NCBI RefSeq assembly: GCF_000691505.1
Contig: NZ_JMIP02000010.1
Span: 24,678 to 61,761, forward strand
Reading direction: 5' to 3'
DNA from: Halostagnicola sp. A56
GTDB taxonomy: Archaea; Halobacteriota; Halobacteria; Halobacteriales; Natrialbaceae
DNA: 37,084 bases
Part shown: piece by piece, positions 1-7,392 of the stretch
How the letters are laid out: every line of letters begins with the position of its first letter
How positions within the stretch are numbered: the first letter of the stretch is position 1
The notes under the pieces: model-generated
The model's database searches: none
The model's input: only the letters and a program-made list of their open reading frames with translations
Told to the model about the DNA's origin: nothing
Translations under genes and position numbers: made by a program

Positions 1-196
1 TGGTCGAGGGCGGCTATCTCTCGGAAGCGGCATCCCGGCGTATCAGTAGCGATCGAATAAGCGGATTGGTTCGCTCACTCCATCGTGTTCAGATGAGCTG
101 ATACCACGAAAAGGTCAACGGCCTCAGCCACTCGTCACCTGTTTCCGTGTACGCATTACTAGAATAGTTTGGAATCGAATGAATTCTCGGCACTAT

Positions 197-825
197 CTAG
201 TTTAGCACCTTCGCTGGTGTTGGTAAGGTAAGTAACTAATTCGACCGTTTCATAATATAGTAATGCACAAACTATTCAATCTAGTCTCTGACGCTCATCC
301 GACTGCCCACCCACGAGTTATAGGAGCTGTCAACGCGCATCTTCAAGGTGTGAACCACTTTTCGATTAGGTTTCGATCACCGCAGTCAAGCTAACTGCCC
401 AATCCTAACCGAGAGAGGGCAACCAGATAGCCGTAGCAATCGACAAGATAGACAGTATCACCGAGATCGTGTTTCTCGGTTACTCGATGAAGGAACGCAA
501 CGGCTGGATCGGTGCCTCGTCGTCCGAATACTGCGACATCGCGAATAAGCCTCGAGTCTAGGTTGATTGCATCGTATACCCAAGACCAGTCGCAGTTTAT
601 CTCGACAGCAGTTTTATCAATAGCGACCCGCGACGGCTGTGCCGTCGGCGGGTCTGTCACGCTGTCAGCCAGTCGATGTACCCAGTACCAGATTGCATGA
701 TGAGAGCGTTCGACGCCGATAAAGGGAAGAATCGCTTGTGTCTCTCGGAGTGAACAACCGGTCGCGTGGAGGCAGACGGCGAACACCCTGACGGACGTCG
801 CCGTCTGCTTACGCTTCTCACATTC
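197..825 (-). pseudogene. Decayed IS6-family transposase
   Basis: The minus strand encodes a DDE transposase of the haloarchaeal IS6 type. The core is visible: LHATGCSLRETQ, then VAIDKTAVEI (first Asp), FGRRGTDPAVAFLHR and YLVDCYGYL (second Asp). The frame stops at 391-393 with TAG where the family reads on. After it LDCGDRNLIEKWF, carrying the catalytic Glu, follows in frame. A one-base shift then brings in a TLKMRVDSSYNSWVGSR segment, further stops follow, and a TPAKVLN end stops at 197. So the C-terminal half is present but broken by several lesions. The N-terminal end is lost and reads straight into a DUF2249 fragment. The element cannot make an active transposase. No clean terminal inverted repeats were found. 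Confidence 0.8.
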
Positions 826-1047
826 ATCAATCGTCTCGTACGTGTAGCCCCGATCGTCCAGTTGCGGATAGAGGTGCTGTGGTGCACGATCGTTGCGTTG
901 GACGAGTACCACCTCATCCCCCAGGTCGGCAAGTCGCTCGAGCGCGTTCTCCAGTGGTTGCGGCGGCAGCTCTCTGGCGTCGAGCGTTTCGAGCGGTCGA
1001 TCAGTGGGTGCTTCGACTTCATCGACGTACGAGGTGATCGCCGGCAT
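826..1047 (-). pseudogene. DUF2249-family protein, truncated by IS6 fusion
   Basis: From ATG 1047 the frame gives about 74 residues with the DUF2249 signature: LDARELPPQPLENALERL, then VVLVQRNDRAPQHLYPQL and DRGYTYETI. This family is small and common in haloarchaea near denitrification or respiratory genes; its biochemical role is not settled. The natural end is missing. After about residue 74 the frame passes into transposase sequence without a stop, so the junction lies near 805-830. The whole chimeric frame, from 1047 to the TAG at 391, is open for 218 residues. An upstream palindrome at 1086-1097 may be its regulatory site. The family call is from memory of the conserved motif. Confidence 0.65.
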
Positions 1048-1085
1048 AGGTGCTGGTGAGACCGAAACGGACGAACACTTTGCCC

Positions 1086-1097
1086 CGAATGTATTCG
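1086..1097. promoter_or_regulatory. CGAA-N4-TTCG palindrome, possible NarO/Bat-type site
   Basis: The 12-mer CGAATGTATTCG fits CGAA-N4-TTCG, the inverted repeat I recall as the target of the haloarchaeal anaerobic regulator NarO. It lies 39 to 50 bases upstream of the DUF2249 start, where an activator site would be expected. A ten-base constraint can occur by chance, so this rests on position and on the denitrification link of DUF2249. Confidence 0.35.
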
Positions 1098-1212
1098 AGA
1101 CGACTGGGATTCGAGACGACCGACAGACGATGTGAGATACCATTCGTTCCTGACAGGCGGGAATTCGGCTGCCCACTTATCTTATCAGTCTGCGTAAATA
1201 GAATCGAGAATA

Positions 1213-1383
1213 ATGTCTAGCACCCACGACGACGCACAGCCCGTTACCGACCGGATCCACGACACCTCGTGGTCGGCGAACCTCGAGAAGCCGGAACACG
1301 ACGACGACCGCCAGCTGGTGGTCGACCAGGCATTCTCGGCGATCGAACACACTGCACCCCACAACCTCGGAGGATGGTTTTGA
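1213..1383 (+). CDS. Hypothetical 56-residue ORF, probably a remnant
   Basis: An ATG frame with haloarchaeal codon use and an acidic product (MSSTHDDAQPVTDRIHDTSW...). It contains Trp, His and Asp-rich stretches and ends abruptly at HNLGGWF. I do not recognise a family. It points away from the DUF2249 stump and ends next to an AT-rich, non-coding stretch, so it may be the N-terminal piece of a longer gene cut by rearrangement. The downstream 240 bases to NikR1 hold no gene. Confidence 0.3.
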   Translation: MSSTHDDAQPVTDRIHDTSWSANLEKPEHDDDRQLVVDQAFSAIEHTAPHNLGGWF

Positions 1384-1593
1384 TGTGTGCCTTCAGTCCA
1401 ATAAGTTAGTAAAAGAAATAAAGAATGGTGTGCCAATATGCATTTTTAATATAATAAGGACGTTTCTGCAGGATGCGCGGGATATAGTTACGGCTCTTAC
1501 CGACCGATGCAGGCAGTCAAGAACCGGACCCAGTTGTTGTCCAATATAATATTGAATGAATTGTGACCGACCATCTGGAGGATGAATAGCAAT

Positions 1594-1604
1594 CTTTAAT
1601 ATTT
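1594..1604 (+). promoter_or_regulatory. TATA element of nikR1
   Basis: CTTTAATATTT is centred about 25 bases before ATG 1624, the usual archaeal TATA-to-start distance, which suggests a leaderless or nearly leaderless transcript. Confidence 0.55.
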
Positions 1605-1623
1605 TTCCCACTTAACTTACTAC

Positions 1624-2052
1624 ATGAGCGTTGTTAGCGTCTCAATGCCTGAGGAACTACTTGAACGCATCGACCAGTTCGCAGACGACCACGATTATAC
1701 TGGTCGCAGTGAGGTACTCCGAGAAGCAAGTCGGGATCTACTTAACGAATTTGACGACCAGAAACTCGAAGATCGTGAATTGATGGGTGTCGTAACAGTT
1801 GTTTTCGACTACGAGACGACGAGTGTTGAAGAGAAAATGATGCATCTACGCCATGAACACGAGGATATCGTCGCTTCGAACTTCCATAGTCACGTCGGCG
1901 GCCATCATTGCATGGAGCTTTTCGTGTTAGAAGGATCTCTCGAAGAGATATCGACGTTCGTCGGGAAGATCCGAGCGACGAAGGACACGCTCACAATCGA
2001 CTACTCAGTGCTACCCGTCGACGACTTCGGCCCGCTGGCCGATATGAACTGA
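1624..2052 (+). CDS. nikR: NikR-type nickel-responsive regulator (NikR1)
   Basis: A 142-residue protein of the normal NikR length. Residues 1-45 are a ribbon-helix-helix DNA-binding domain ([16 protein letters not shown], then GRSEVLREA). Residues 55-135 are the ACT-like metal-binding domain. Aligned to E. coli NikR (H76, H87, H89, C95), the square-planar nickel ligands are all present as H77, H88, H90 and C96, with extra H74, H79, H94 and H95 around them. NikR tetramers bind operators when loaded with Ni(II) and usually repress nickel uptake. It is transcribed alone from its own TATA box and lies upstream of an ABC importer, whose promoter it may control. The full set of ligands makes this the most canonical copy along with the one at 9167-9598. 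Confidence 0.93.
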   Translation: MSVVSVSMPEELLERIDQFADDHDYTGRSEVLREASRDLLNEFDDQKLEDRELMGVVTVVFDYETTSVEEKMMHLRHEHEDIVASNFHSHVGGHHCMELFVLEGSLEEISTFVGKIRATKDTLTIDYSVLPVDDFGPLADMN

Positions 2053-2072
2053 TACTGTTCTGCCCCTTCCGG

Positions 2073-2121
2073 CGAGCCCACTTCCTTCCGCTCGTTCTAC
2101 TCGCTCCGGTCAGTGGGCTCG
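2073..2121. terminator. Inverted repeat after nikR1
   Basis: CGAGCCCACT (2073-2082) is exactly complementary to AGTGGGCTCG (2112-2121) with a 29-base loop. A further GC-rich partial repeat follows to about 2163. It sits 20 bases after the nikR1 stop and could fold in RNA. There is no T-run, so termination is only one option; it may instead be a dispersed haloarchaeal repeat. Confidence 0.35.
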
Positions 2122-2240
2122 TCGACATCCCACTCGCTCCCTGCGGTCGCTCGCGGGATTCTCGCTGAATTCACGCCGAGTCTAGCAACATCTACGAACA
2201 CTATACACTATTAGTATTAACTCTCTTTGATAGAACCACA

Positions 2241-2250
2241 GTTATTATTA
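2241..2250 (+). promoter_or_regulatory. TATA element of the ABC importer operon
   Basis: GTTATTATTA lies about 32 bases before ATG 2278. The CTAG-containing motif at 2258-2269 falls between it and the start codon, on the expected transcription start. Confidence 0.45.
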
Positions 2251-2257
2251 GAACTAC

Positions 2258-2269
2258 TTCTAGAGTTAG
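2258..2269 (-). promoter_or_regulatory. Operator-like motif, copy 1
   Basis: On the minus strand this reads CTAACTCTAGAA, matching TTAACTCTAGAG at 13856-13867 in 10 of 12 bases. It lies 9 to 20 bases before the start of the ABC importer lipoprotein, a position suited to a repressor. The regulator is unknown. Confidence 0.35.
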
Positions 2270-2277
2270 CAATACTG

Positions 2278-3306
2278 ATGGTTCAAATCTCGCGCCGAAG
2301 TCTACTCCAGAAGGCAGGCGCAATCACGATTACTGCGACGGGAATTGCTGGCTGTCTCGGTCAAGGGGGCGGATCACTCGATTCCGTCACGGTCGCGTAC
2401 GTCCCGATTTACCCAAACATGCAACACTACGTGATGGAACAAGAGGACTATTACGAGGACGTTCCAGCAGATGTCACAATAGAGCGATTCAGTTCTGGCC
2501 CCAGCGTTGTCAAGGCGTTCGCGAGCGGGGACGTCGACGTCGCGCTCTTCGGGATCACTCCTGCGATGGTTCTCGTCGACAAAGGCACCGACGCCGGTAT
2601 CCTCGCGGCAAACTCGAGAAATGGCTTCAAGGTCATGGGAACAACCGAACTCGTCGACCGTTACGAACAGGAAGGGCCAGCCATGTTCGAGCGCTTCGAG
2701 CAGGAGCATGGTCGCAAGATACGGTTCGGTGCCCCACCGGACGGGAGCGTCCCCGACATCGTCCTCCGATACTGGATTCAGGAGGACTTGGACGTCGGTG
2801 AGATGGAGTCCGCAATCAACAAGTCGAAAGTCCCACCAGCGAAGGCGGTCCAGACGATCCAATCGGGCGACATCGACGCGACGATCATCCAGGAGCCGTT
2901 CGCGACGATTATCGCCCAGGATGACGGCTTCGGCGAACTCGTCTGGTCCGGAGATATACTGGAAGACCACCCGGTCACGGTGCTGTTCGCGAACCAGCAA
3001 GTGCTCGACGACAGCGAAGTCGCGCAATCGCTGGTCGAACAGCACATGGGGGCGACTGAGTTTACGGCGGATTCACCGGATGAAGCCGCCGCCCACGCCG
3101 CCTCGATCATCGGCTCAGGCGTGAGCGAGAACCTCGCGACGGCGGCCATGGACTCACAGGCCTCTGATTTCTTCTCGGACCCGCACGCGATCACCGACCA
3201 GGCCGCGACGATGGGTGAGTTCGTCGCCAACGTCGGCAACATCGAGGAATCGGTCGCGGCTGAGAATCTGTTCGCGTTCGACCCCTATGACGCCATCCAA
3301 GAATGA
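2278..3306 (+). CDS. NitT/TauT-type ABC transporter substrate-binding lipoprotein
   Basis: A 342-residue binding protein. The N-terminus SRRSLLQKAGAI...GIAGC is a twin-arginine signal with a lipobox Cys, so the protein is exported folded and anchored outside the membrane. The mature part is a SsuA/THI5/NMT1-like periplasmic-binding fold (VTVAYVPIYPNMQHYV near the start, SGDVDVALFGITPAMVL, then IQSGDIDATIIQEPFATII). Relatives bind nitrate, sulfonates, pyrimidines or other small organics, so the ligand cannot be read from the family. ATG 2278 is chosen because it gives a standard Tat signal; an upstream TTG at 2227 would bury it. Neighbours are the permease (4-base overlap) and ATPase. Placement between two nikR genes suggests a nickel- or cobalt-related ligand, perhaps a chelate. 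Confidence 0.85.
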   Translation: MVQISRRSLLQKAGAITITATGIAGCLGQGGGSLDSVTVAYVPIYPNMQHYVMEQEDYYEDVPADVTIERFSSGPSVVKAFASGDVDVALFGITPAMVLVDKGTDAGILAANSRNGFKVMGTTELVDRYEQEGPAMFERFEQEHGRKIRFGAPPDGSVPDIVLRYWIQEDLDVGEMESAINKSKVPPAKAVQTIQSGDIDATIIQEPFATIIAQDDGFGELVWSGDILEDHPVTVLFANQQVLDDSEVAQSLVEQHMGATEFTADSPDEAAAHAASIIGSGVSENLATAAMDSQASDFFSDPHAITDQAATMGEFVANVGNIEESVAAENLFAFDPYDAIQE

Positions 3307-4145
3307 GTACGCGTACCGACACTAGTTCCAACGCAGTGGTCGGCGGCAGCTTCGAGGGGGACCTACGGCGGTATCTGCGCGGCCTGGGCGGGCTTCTCGT
3401 GTTCTTGCTCGTCTGGTGGGTCGGCGCGATGACGACCCAGCCGTCGTATCTAGTGCCGGGCCCTCTGGATTCTGTACGCGCGTTTATCGACCTATTCGCG
3501 ACCTCGACTGCGATTGTGGTCCCCGTCTTGGGATCGAATCTAGTACTACCGACCGGGCTCGCGCACCTGGCACAGACGTTGTTCCACTACGTCCCCGGAC
3601 TCCTTCTCGGTGCCAGTTGTGGTATCGGTCTTGGACTGGCGATGGGCTGGAACGGCGTACTCGACGATTGGTTGCGGCCACTCGTCCGGTTGCTTCGGCC
3701 CATCCCGCCGCTGGCGTGGGTCGTCTTCGCCATCGTCTGGTTCGGCATCCACCACACCGGCGCCGCGTTCATCGTCTTCGTCGGCGCGTTCTGGATCAAC
3801 TTCTACGGCGCGTATGGTGGCGTCGAGGGCGTGTCGAGCGAACTCACCGATGCCGCGTCGACGCTCGGCGTGGAGCGCGATCTTTCGATGCTGAAACTCG
3901 TTGCACTCCCGAGCGCTGCTCCCCAGGTGTTGACCGGCTTCCGGACGAGTATCGGTCGCTGCTGGATGATCGTCGTCGGTGCCGAGTTGTTCGGAGCGCC
4001 CGGTGTCGGCTACGAGATCATCAACGCCTCGAATAACCTGGCAATGGCGACCAGCGTCGCCTATATGTTCCTGATCAGCCTGGCGTTCCTCTCTATGGAC
4101 GTCGGGTTCCGACTACTCGAACGGAGGGTCCTCGCATGGCGCTGA
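3303..4145 (+). CDS. NitT/TauT-type ABC transporter permease
   Basis: A 280-residue membrane protein with about six hydrophobic segments and the BPD_transp_1 fold. The cytoplasmic coupling (EAA) loop is visible as [22 protein letters not shown] followed by [15 protein letters not shown]. That arrangement is typical of SsuC/TauC-like permeases. The ATG at 3303 overlaps the stop of the binding-protein gene, and its own end overlaps the ATPase gene by 10 bases, so the three are translated as a unit. It forms the translocation pore with the ATPase encoded next. Confidence 0.88.
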   Translation: MSTRTDTSSNAVVGGSFEGDLRRYLRGLGGLLVFLLVWWVGAMTTQPSYLVPGPLDSVRAFIDLFATSTAIVVPVLGSNLVLPTGLAHLAQTLFHYVPGLLLGASCGIGLGLAMGWNGVLDDWLRPLVRLLRPIPPLAWVVFAIVWFGIHHTGAAFIVFVGAFWINFYGAYGGVEGVSSELTDAASTLGVERDLSMLKLVALPSAAPQVLTGFRTSIGRCWMIVVGAELFGAPGVGYEIINASNNLAMATSVAYMFLISLAFLSMDVGFRLLERRVLAWR

Positions 4146-4924
4146 GTTCGGGCTCATCCTCCAGTCGAGACTCACGTGAGAAGATCACTATCCAGAACGT
4201 CAGCAAGTCCTACGAGTCAACGCAAGCGCTCGCAAACGTCTCGTTCTCGGTTTTGGAGGGCGAATTCTGTTGTGTCGTCGGTCCGTCCGGATGTGGGAAG
4301 ACGACGCTGTTGCGAGCAATCGCCGGGCTTGACGATCCGGATGGTGGTTCGATACTGGTCGGTGGAGACCCGGTTACCGGTCCTGGGCTGAACAGGGGAA
4401 TGGTCTTTCAGGAGTACGCACTATTTCCCTGGCGAACTGTCCGCGGGAATATCCGGTTTGGCCTCGACCGGCCCGCCTGTGACTGTCCCAACTGCGAGGC
4501 ACGGGTCCGGGAGTTGATCGACCTGGTGGGGCTCAAGGGCTTCGAGGATGCATACCCGAAAGAACTGTCCGGCGGTATGAAACAGCGCGTCGGTATCGCT
4601 CGCGCGCTTGCCCCCGATCCGGAGATCCTCTTGCTGGACGAACCGTTCGGTAGTGTCGACGCTCGGACACGCGACCGCCTTCACGCCGAATTGCTCGATA
4701 TCTGGGCGCAGACCGGACAGACCGTCGTGTTCGTCACGCACGACATCGACGAGGCAGTGACCCTCGCTGATCGCGTGGTAGTCATGGACGCCGACCCGGG
4801 AACCGTGCAGTCGACGTTCTCTATTGACCTAGAACGCCCACGTGAACGGACCTCTCGTGACTTCGTGGACCACGTCGCGCAAATTAGGGATGAGCTCGGA
4901 AGTCCTGTCGACACTAGCCACTGA
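4136..4924 (+). CDS. NitT/TauT-type ABC transporter ATPase with a CxCxxC insert
   Basis: A 262-residue ABC ATPase. Walker [10 protein letters not shown] is at 49-57, the Q-loop Gln at 92, the signature LSGGMKQ at 144-150, Walker B ILLLDE at 164-169 and the H-loop His at 202. It drives the permease encoded just upstream and overlaps that gene by 10 bases. Unusual is CDCPNC at 115-120, which gives three Cys (115, 117, 120) in the helical subdomain between Q-loop and signature, where related ATPases normally have no Cys cluster. It could bind a metal or a redox centre and gate transport; that is inference. No further gene follows in the operon before nikR2. Confidence 0.88.
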   Translation: MALSSGSSSSRDSREKITIQNVSKSYESTQALANVSFSVLEGEFCCVVGPSGCGKTTLLRAIAGLDDPDGGSILVGGDPVTGPGLNRGMVFQEYALFPWRTVRGNIRFGLDRPACDCPNCEARVRELIDLVGLKGFEDAYPKELSGGMKQRVGIARALAPDPEILLLDEPFGSVDARTRDRLHAELLDIWAQTGQTVVFVTHDIDEAVTLADRVVVMDADPGTVQSTFSIDLERPRERTSRDFVDHVAQIRDELGSPVDTSH

Positions 4925-4969
4925 TACACTCTTACAGTAAGATTACCAAGAGTACCTTAACAAACCACC

Positions 4970-4982
4970 ATATCTATTATCT
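4970..4982 (+). promoter_or_regulatory. TATA element of nikR2
   Basis: CATATCTATTATC lies about 25 bases before ATG 5002. A second AT-rich run, ATTTTTAATATA at 4991-5002, touches the start codon and is too close to be the TATA box; it may be an operator. Confidence 0.4.
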
Positions 4983-5001
4983 TCGAGACAATTTTTAATA
5001 T

Positions 5002-5433
5002 ATGCCAATTGTGAGCTCCTCGATGACGGAGCGACTCCGGGACGATCTCGATACGTTTGCGCAAGAACACGGCTACACCGGCCGGAGTGAGGTCATCCGC
5101 GAAGCGTGCCAGTCACTGCTCGAAGAGTACCAAGAGACAGACGACGAGGATCGGCGGGTGTTGGCGACAGTTACTGCCGTCTTCGGATACGACGAACCGG
5201 AGATCGAACGCCGGATGATGGATATCCGCCACGAATTTGATGGGGCGGTCCGGTCGAACTCCCACAATTGCTTGGAAGATAACGCTGGTTGTGTCGAGAC
5301 ATTCGTCATCGAAGCCGCGTACGACGACGCCCTGCGATTTATCGGGACCGTTCGAGGAGCAGACGAGTCGGTTTCGGTCGAATATACGGTCGTGCCTGTC
5401 GATGCGATGAACGCAGAGATCAGCGGGCAATAG
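5002..5433 (+). CDS. NikR-type regulator with altered metal site (NikR2)
   Basis: A 143-residue NikR homologue with a ribbon-helix-helix domain (residues 1-45, GRSEVIREAC) and an ACT-like domain. The metal site differs from classic NikR. H77 and H88 are kept, but the third ligand position is C90 instead of His, and the final Cys is at 97 because one residue is inserted in the loop (SHNCLEDNAGC). This gives a His-His-Cys-Cys set, softer than the nickel site of NikR1. It may sense another metal such as cobalt or zinc, or bind nickel with different affinity. It sits between the ABC importer and the cbiM operon, so either could be its target. Confidence 0.88.
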   Translation: MPIVSSSMTERLRDDLDTFAQEHGYTGRSEVIREACQSLLEEYQETDDEDRRVLATVTAVFGYDEPEIERRMMDIRHEFDGAVRSNSHNCLEDNAGCVETFVIEAAYDDALRFIGTVRGADESVSVEYTVVPVDAMNAEISGQ

Positions 5434-5536
5434 GCTCGGGGTCGCTTGCGCCGACAGATGTGTCGCCATCTTCCCCTATCAAGACATGGCATCTTTCTAT
5501 GTTCTATTTATTATCTTGGCTGAGCTAGTACAGCAA

Positions 5537-5546
5537 CTTTATTATG
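5537..5546 (+). promoter_or_regulatory. TATA element of cbiMNQO
   Basis: CTTTATTATG is centred about 32 bases before ATG 5574 and overlaps the earlier ATG at 5544. This supports 5574 as the true cbiM start, since transcription would begin near 5567. Confidence 0.5.
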
Positions 5547-5573
5547 ACTGCTGCCAAGATTGGCAAACCAGAC

Positions 5574-6254
5574 ATGGCACACATTCACCTCGGAGAAGGC
5601 TCGTTCCCGCTATGGGCACTGGTACTCTGGACACTGCTTGGCGTCGGACTGATCAGTGCCGTAGTTTACCGAGTCCGGAAAGGCGGCATCAAGACACACC
5701 AAATCGCGCTCGCCGGCATCGGTGCGGCCGCGAGCTTCGCGATCTTCCAGCTGAACATCCCCGTGTGGGGTGGCATCCACATGAACCTTACCGGACTCGT
5801 GGGGATTCTTGCTGGACCGCTGCTCGGAGCGCTCATCGCACTGGTCGTCAACATCTTCTCGGCAGCGCTCGGCCACGGTGCAGTCGGCCTACTCGGCGCG
5901 AATACACTCGTCAATGCGAGCGAAGCTATCGTCGCCTACTACGCGTTCAAGACCCTGATGGGGATGGACTGGGACGTCTTCCCCGCCAGCGCCAGTGCCG
6001 CGACGCTCGGTCTCTCGGCAGGCGCGTTCCTGATGGGGGCGATCATCGTCGTCAGCGGCGTGAACGGGAGCGCACTGCCGCGTGGCGACCTGACGATCGC
6101 CGTTGCTGGTCTCGTCGGGCTCAACCTTGGCGTCGCCGTCATCGAGGGGATCCTGACAGGCTTCATCGTTCAGTTCCTCGCCTCCGTGCGCCCCGACCTC
6201 GTCGGCCTCGCCGACCGCGACACCCGCGACGAAACCACCGGGGTGACGGCCTGA
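5574..6254 (+). CDS. cbiM: Cobalt/nickel ECF transporter substrate-specific subunit CbiM
   Basis: A 226-residue membrane protein with several hydrophobic segments, the S-component that selects Co(II) or Ni(II). In known CbiM/NikM proteins the free N-terminal amine and His at position 2 (MHIPDG-like) bind the metal. Here the start is MAHIHLGEG. If the initiator Met is removed, which is usual before Ala, the mature end is A-H-I-H and restores His at position 2. This argues for ATG 5574 over 5544, as does the TATA box. An internal FGVN-like pocket region is present (LNIPVWGGIHMNLTG, with His). The gene overlaps cbiN (TGATG), and cbiQ and cbiO follow. Confidence 0.88.
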   Translation: MAHIHLGEGSFPLWALVLWTLLGVGLISAVVYRVRKGGIKTHQIALAGIGAAASFAIFQLNIPVWGGIHMNLTGLVGILAGPLLGALIALVVNIFSAALGHGAVGLLGANTLVNASEAIVAYYAFKTLMGMDWDVFPASASAATLGLSAGAFLMGAIIVVSGVNGSALPRGDLTIAVAGLVGLNLGVAVIEGILTGFIVQFLASVRPDLVGLADRDTRDETTGVTA

Positions 6255-6577
6255 TGCAGCGCTGGAAGCAGTACGGCGGCTTGGCTACCCTCTTTGCGGC
6301 CTTCCTCGCCGCTGGCTACTGGGGCTTCACCGCGACCGGCGGGGCCCTGCCGTGGGCCAAGCGCTCCGCGAAAGCACTTCAGCGCGGCGTGCAGGACGGC
6401 GGCGGCGGACTCGTTGACTTCGGCCGCGGTATCGTCGTCGCCGGCCCCATCCGCAAAGGCGGGATGATGCTTGAATTCGGTGCTATCGTCGCCTTCATGG
6501 TTCTGCTCGGGCTTGGCCTGTACGTCTACGTCGACCGCTACGGGGGCTTCGAGGACGAGGAACGAGCGACACGGTAA
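6254..6577 (+). CDS. cbiN: CbiN-like small subunit of the cobalt/nickel ECF transporter
   Basis: A 107-residue protein with two membrane segments (GGLATLFAAFLAAGYWGFTA and a second near residues 75-97) joined by an extracytoplasmic, Gly-rich loop, and an acidic cytoplasmic tail. This topology and length fit CbiN, which helps load metal into CbiM. Sequence similarity to bacterial CbiN is not obvious, so the call depends on position: the ATG overlaps the cbiM stop and cbiQ starts two bases after its stop. Confidence 0.7.
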   Translation: MQRWKQYGGLATLFAAFLAAGYWGFTATGGALPWAKRSAKALQRGVQDGGGGLVDFGRGIVVAGPIRKGGMMLEFGAIVAFMVLLGLGLYVYVDRYGGFEDEERATR

Positions 6578-6579
6578 CC

Positions 6580-7392
6580 GTGACGACACTCTCGAACCAC
6601 GTTCCCGATCCGCGGCTCATCACCGCGTTCGCCGAGCGGCGAGACGGACCGTTGCACCGCGTCAACCCATGGACGAAGGTCGGGGTTGTCGGCGCCCTCG
6701 TCCTCGCTGTCACGGTGTTCGACCGACTCGCGCTCTTGGCCGGATTGTACGGTGCCGTACTGGTGGTCTACGGACTCGCGGGGCTGCCCTTCTCACGGTT
6801 AGCTGGCTGGTACACGCTCCCGATGCTGTTCATTGTCTCGGTCGCCGGACCGCTGGCGTTTCTCGAACCGGGTACGCCAATCGGTGGCGCGCTCTCGACA
6901 CCGCTCGGCGAACTCTCGGTCACGTGGGCAGGTCTCGTGCTCTTCGGGGAGCTCACCTGTCGGTCGCTCACGGTCGTCACCTTTGTCCTAACGGCGTCAA
7001 TGACAACCAAATATACGGATGTCGCGTACATGCTCGGGCGATTGCTCCCGCGGCCAATCGACCAGATCGCGTTGCTCACCTACCGGTTCACGTTCGTTAT
7101 GATCGAGACGCTCGAGGATCTGGTGAAAGCCGCGCTCTCCCGCGGCGCGAACTTCTCGGAGTTCTGGTCGAACAAACGGCTGTACGCCAGAATCCTCGGC
7201 ATGACGATGCTGTCGGCTATCGAGCAGTCCGAACGACTCGTCAAATCGATGGAGGCCCGTGGCTACAACGGCGACATCACGCTGTACGGCGACGTCTCGC
7301 GGCCACCGATCTACGAACTATTCATCGTGGTCGGTTCGTACGTCGCTGTCGTCGGCTACGCAGCGGTCGCGGTCTACGGGGTGAGACTGTGA
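6580..7392 (+). CDS. cbiQ: Energy-coupling factor transmembrane protein CbiQ
   Basis: A 270-residue T-component with four to six hydrophobic segments. The N-terminus DGPLHRVNPWTKVGVV is the typical CbiQ/EcfT start, and the C-terminal region has the coupling helices with the Ala-Arg-Gly motif (AALSRGANFS, then SMEARGYNG). It links CbiM to the ATPase CbiO. GTG 6580 is chosen since it follows the cbiN stop by two bases. Its stop overlaps the GTG of cbiO. Confidence 0.88.
   Translation: MTTLSNHVPDPRLITAFAERRDGPLHRVNPWTKVGVVGALVLAVTVFDRLALLAGLYGAVLVVYGLAGLPFSRLAGWYTLPMLFIVSVAGPLAFLEPGTPIGGALSTPLGELSVTWAGLVLFGELTCRSLTVVTFVLTASMTTKYTDVAYMLGRLLPRPIDQIALLTYRFTFVMIETLEDLVKAALSRGANFSEFWSNKRLYARILGMTMLSAIEQSERLVKSMEARGYNGDITLYGDVSRPPIYELFIVVGSYVAVVGYAAVAVYGVRL

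Noticed and set aside
2122..2163. GC-rich partial repeat after nikR1 as part of a mobile element
   Set aside because: It resembles common haloarchaeal dispersed GC repeats; no element ends are present.
2374..3045. Long minus-strand frame inside the binding-protein gene
   Set aside because: It is a shadow of the plus-strand gene; no motif and no start signal.
6471..7388. Upstream extension of cbiO through cbiQ
   Set aside because: It is open in frame but overlaps the well-supported cbiQ; the GTG at 7389 fits the operon overlap.
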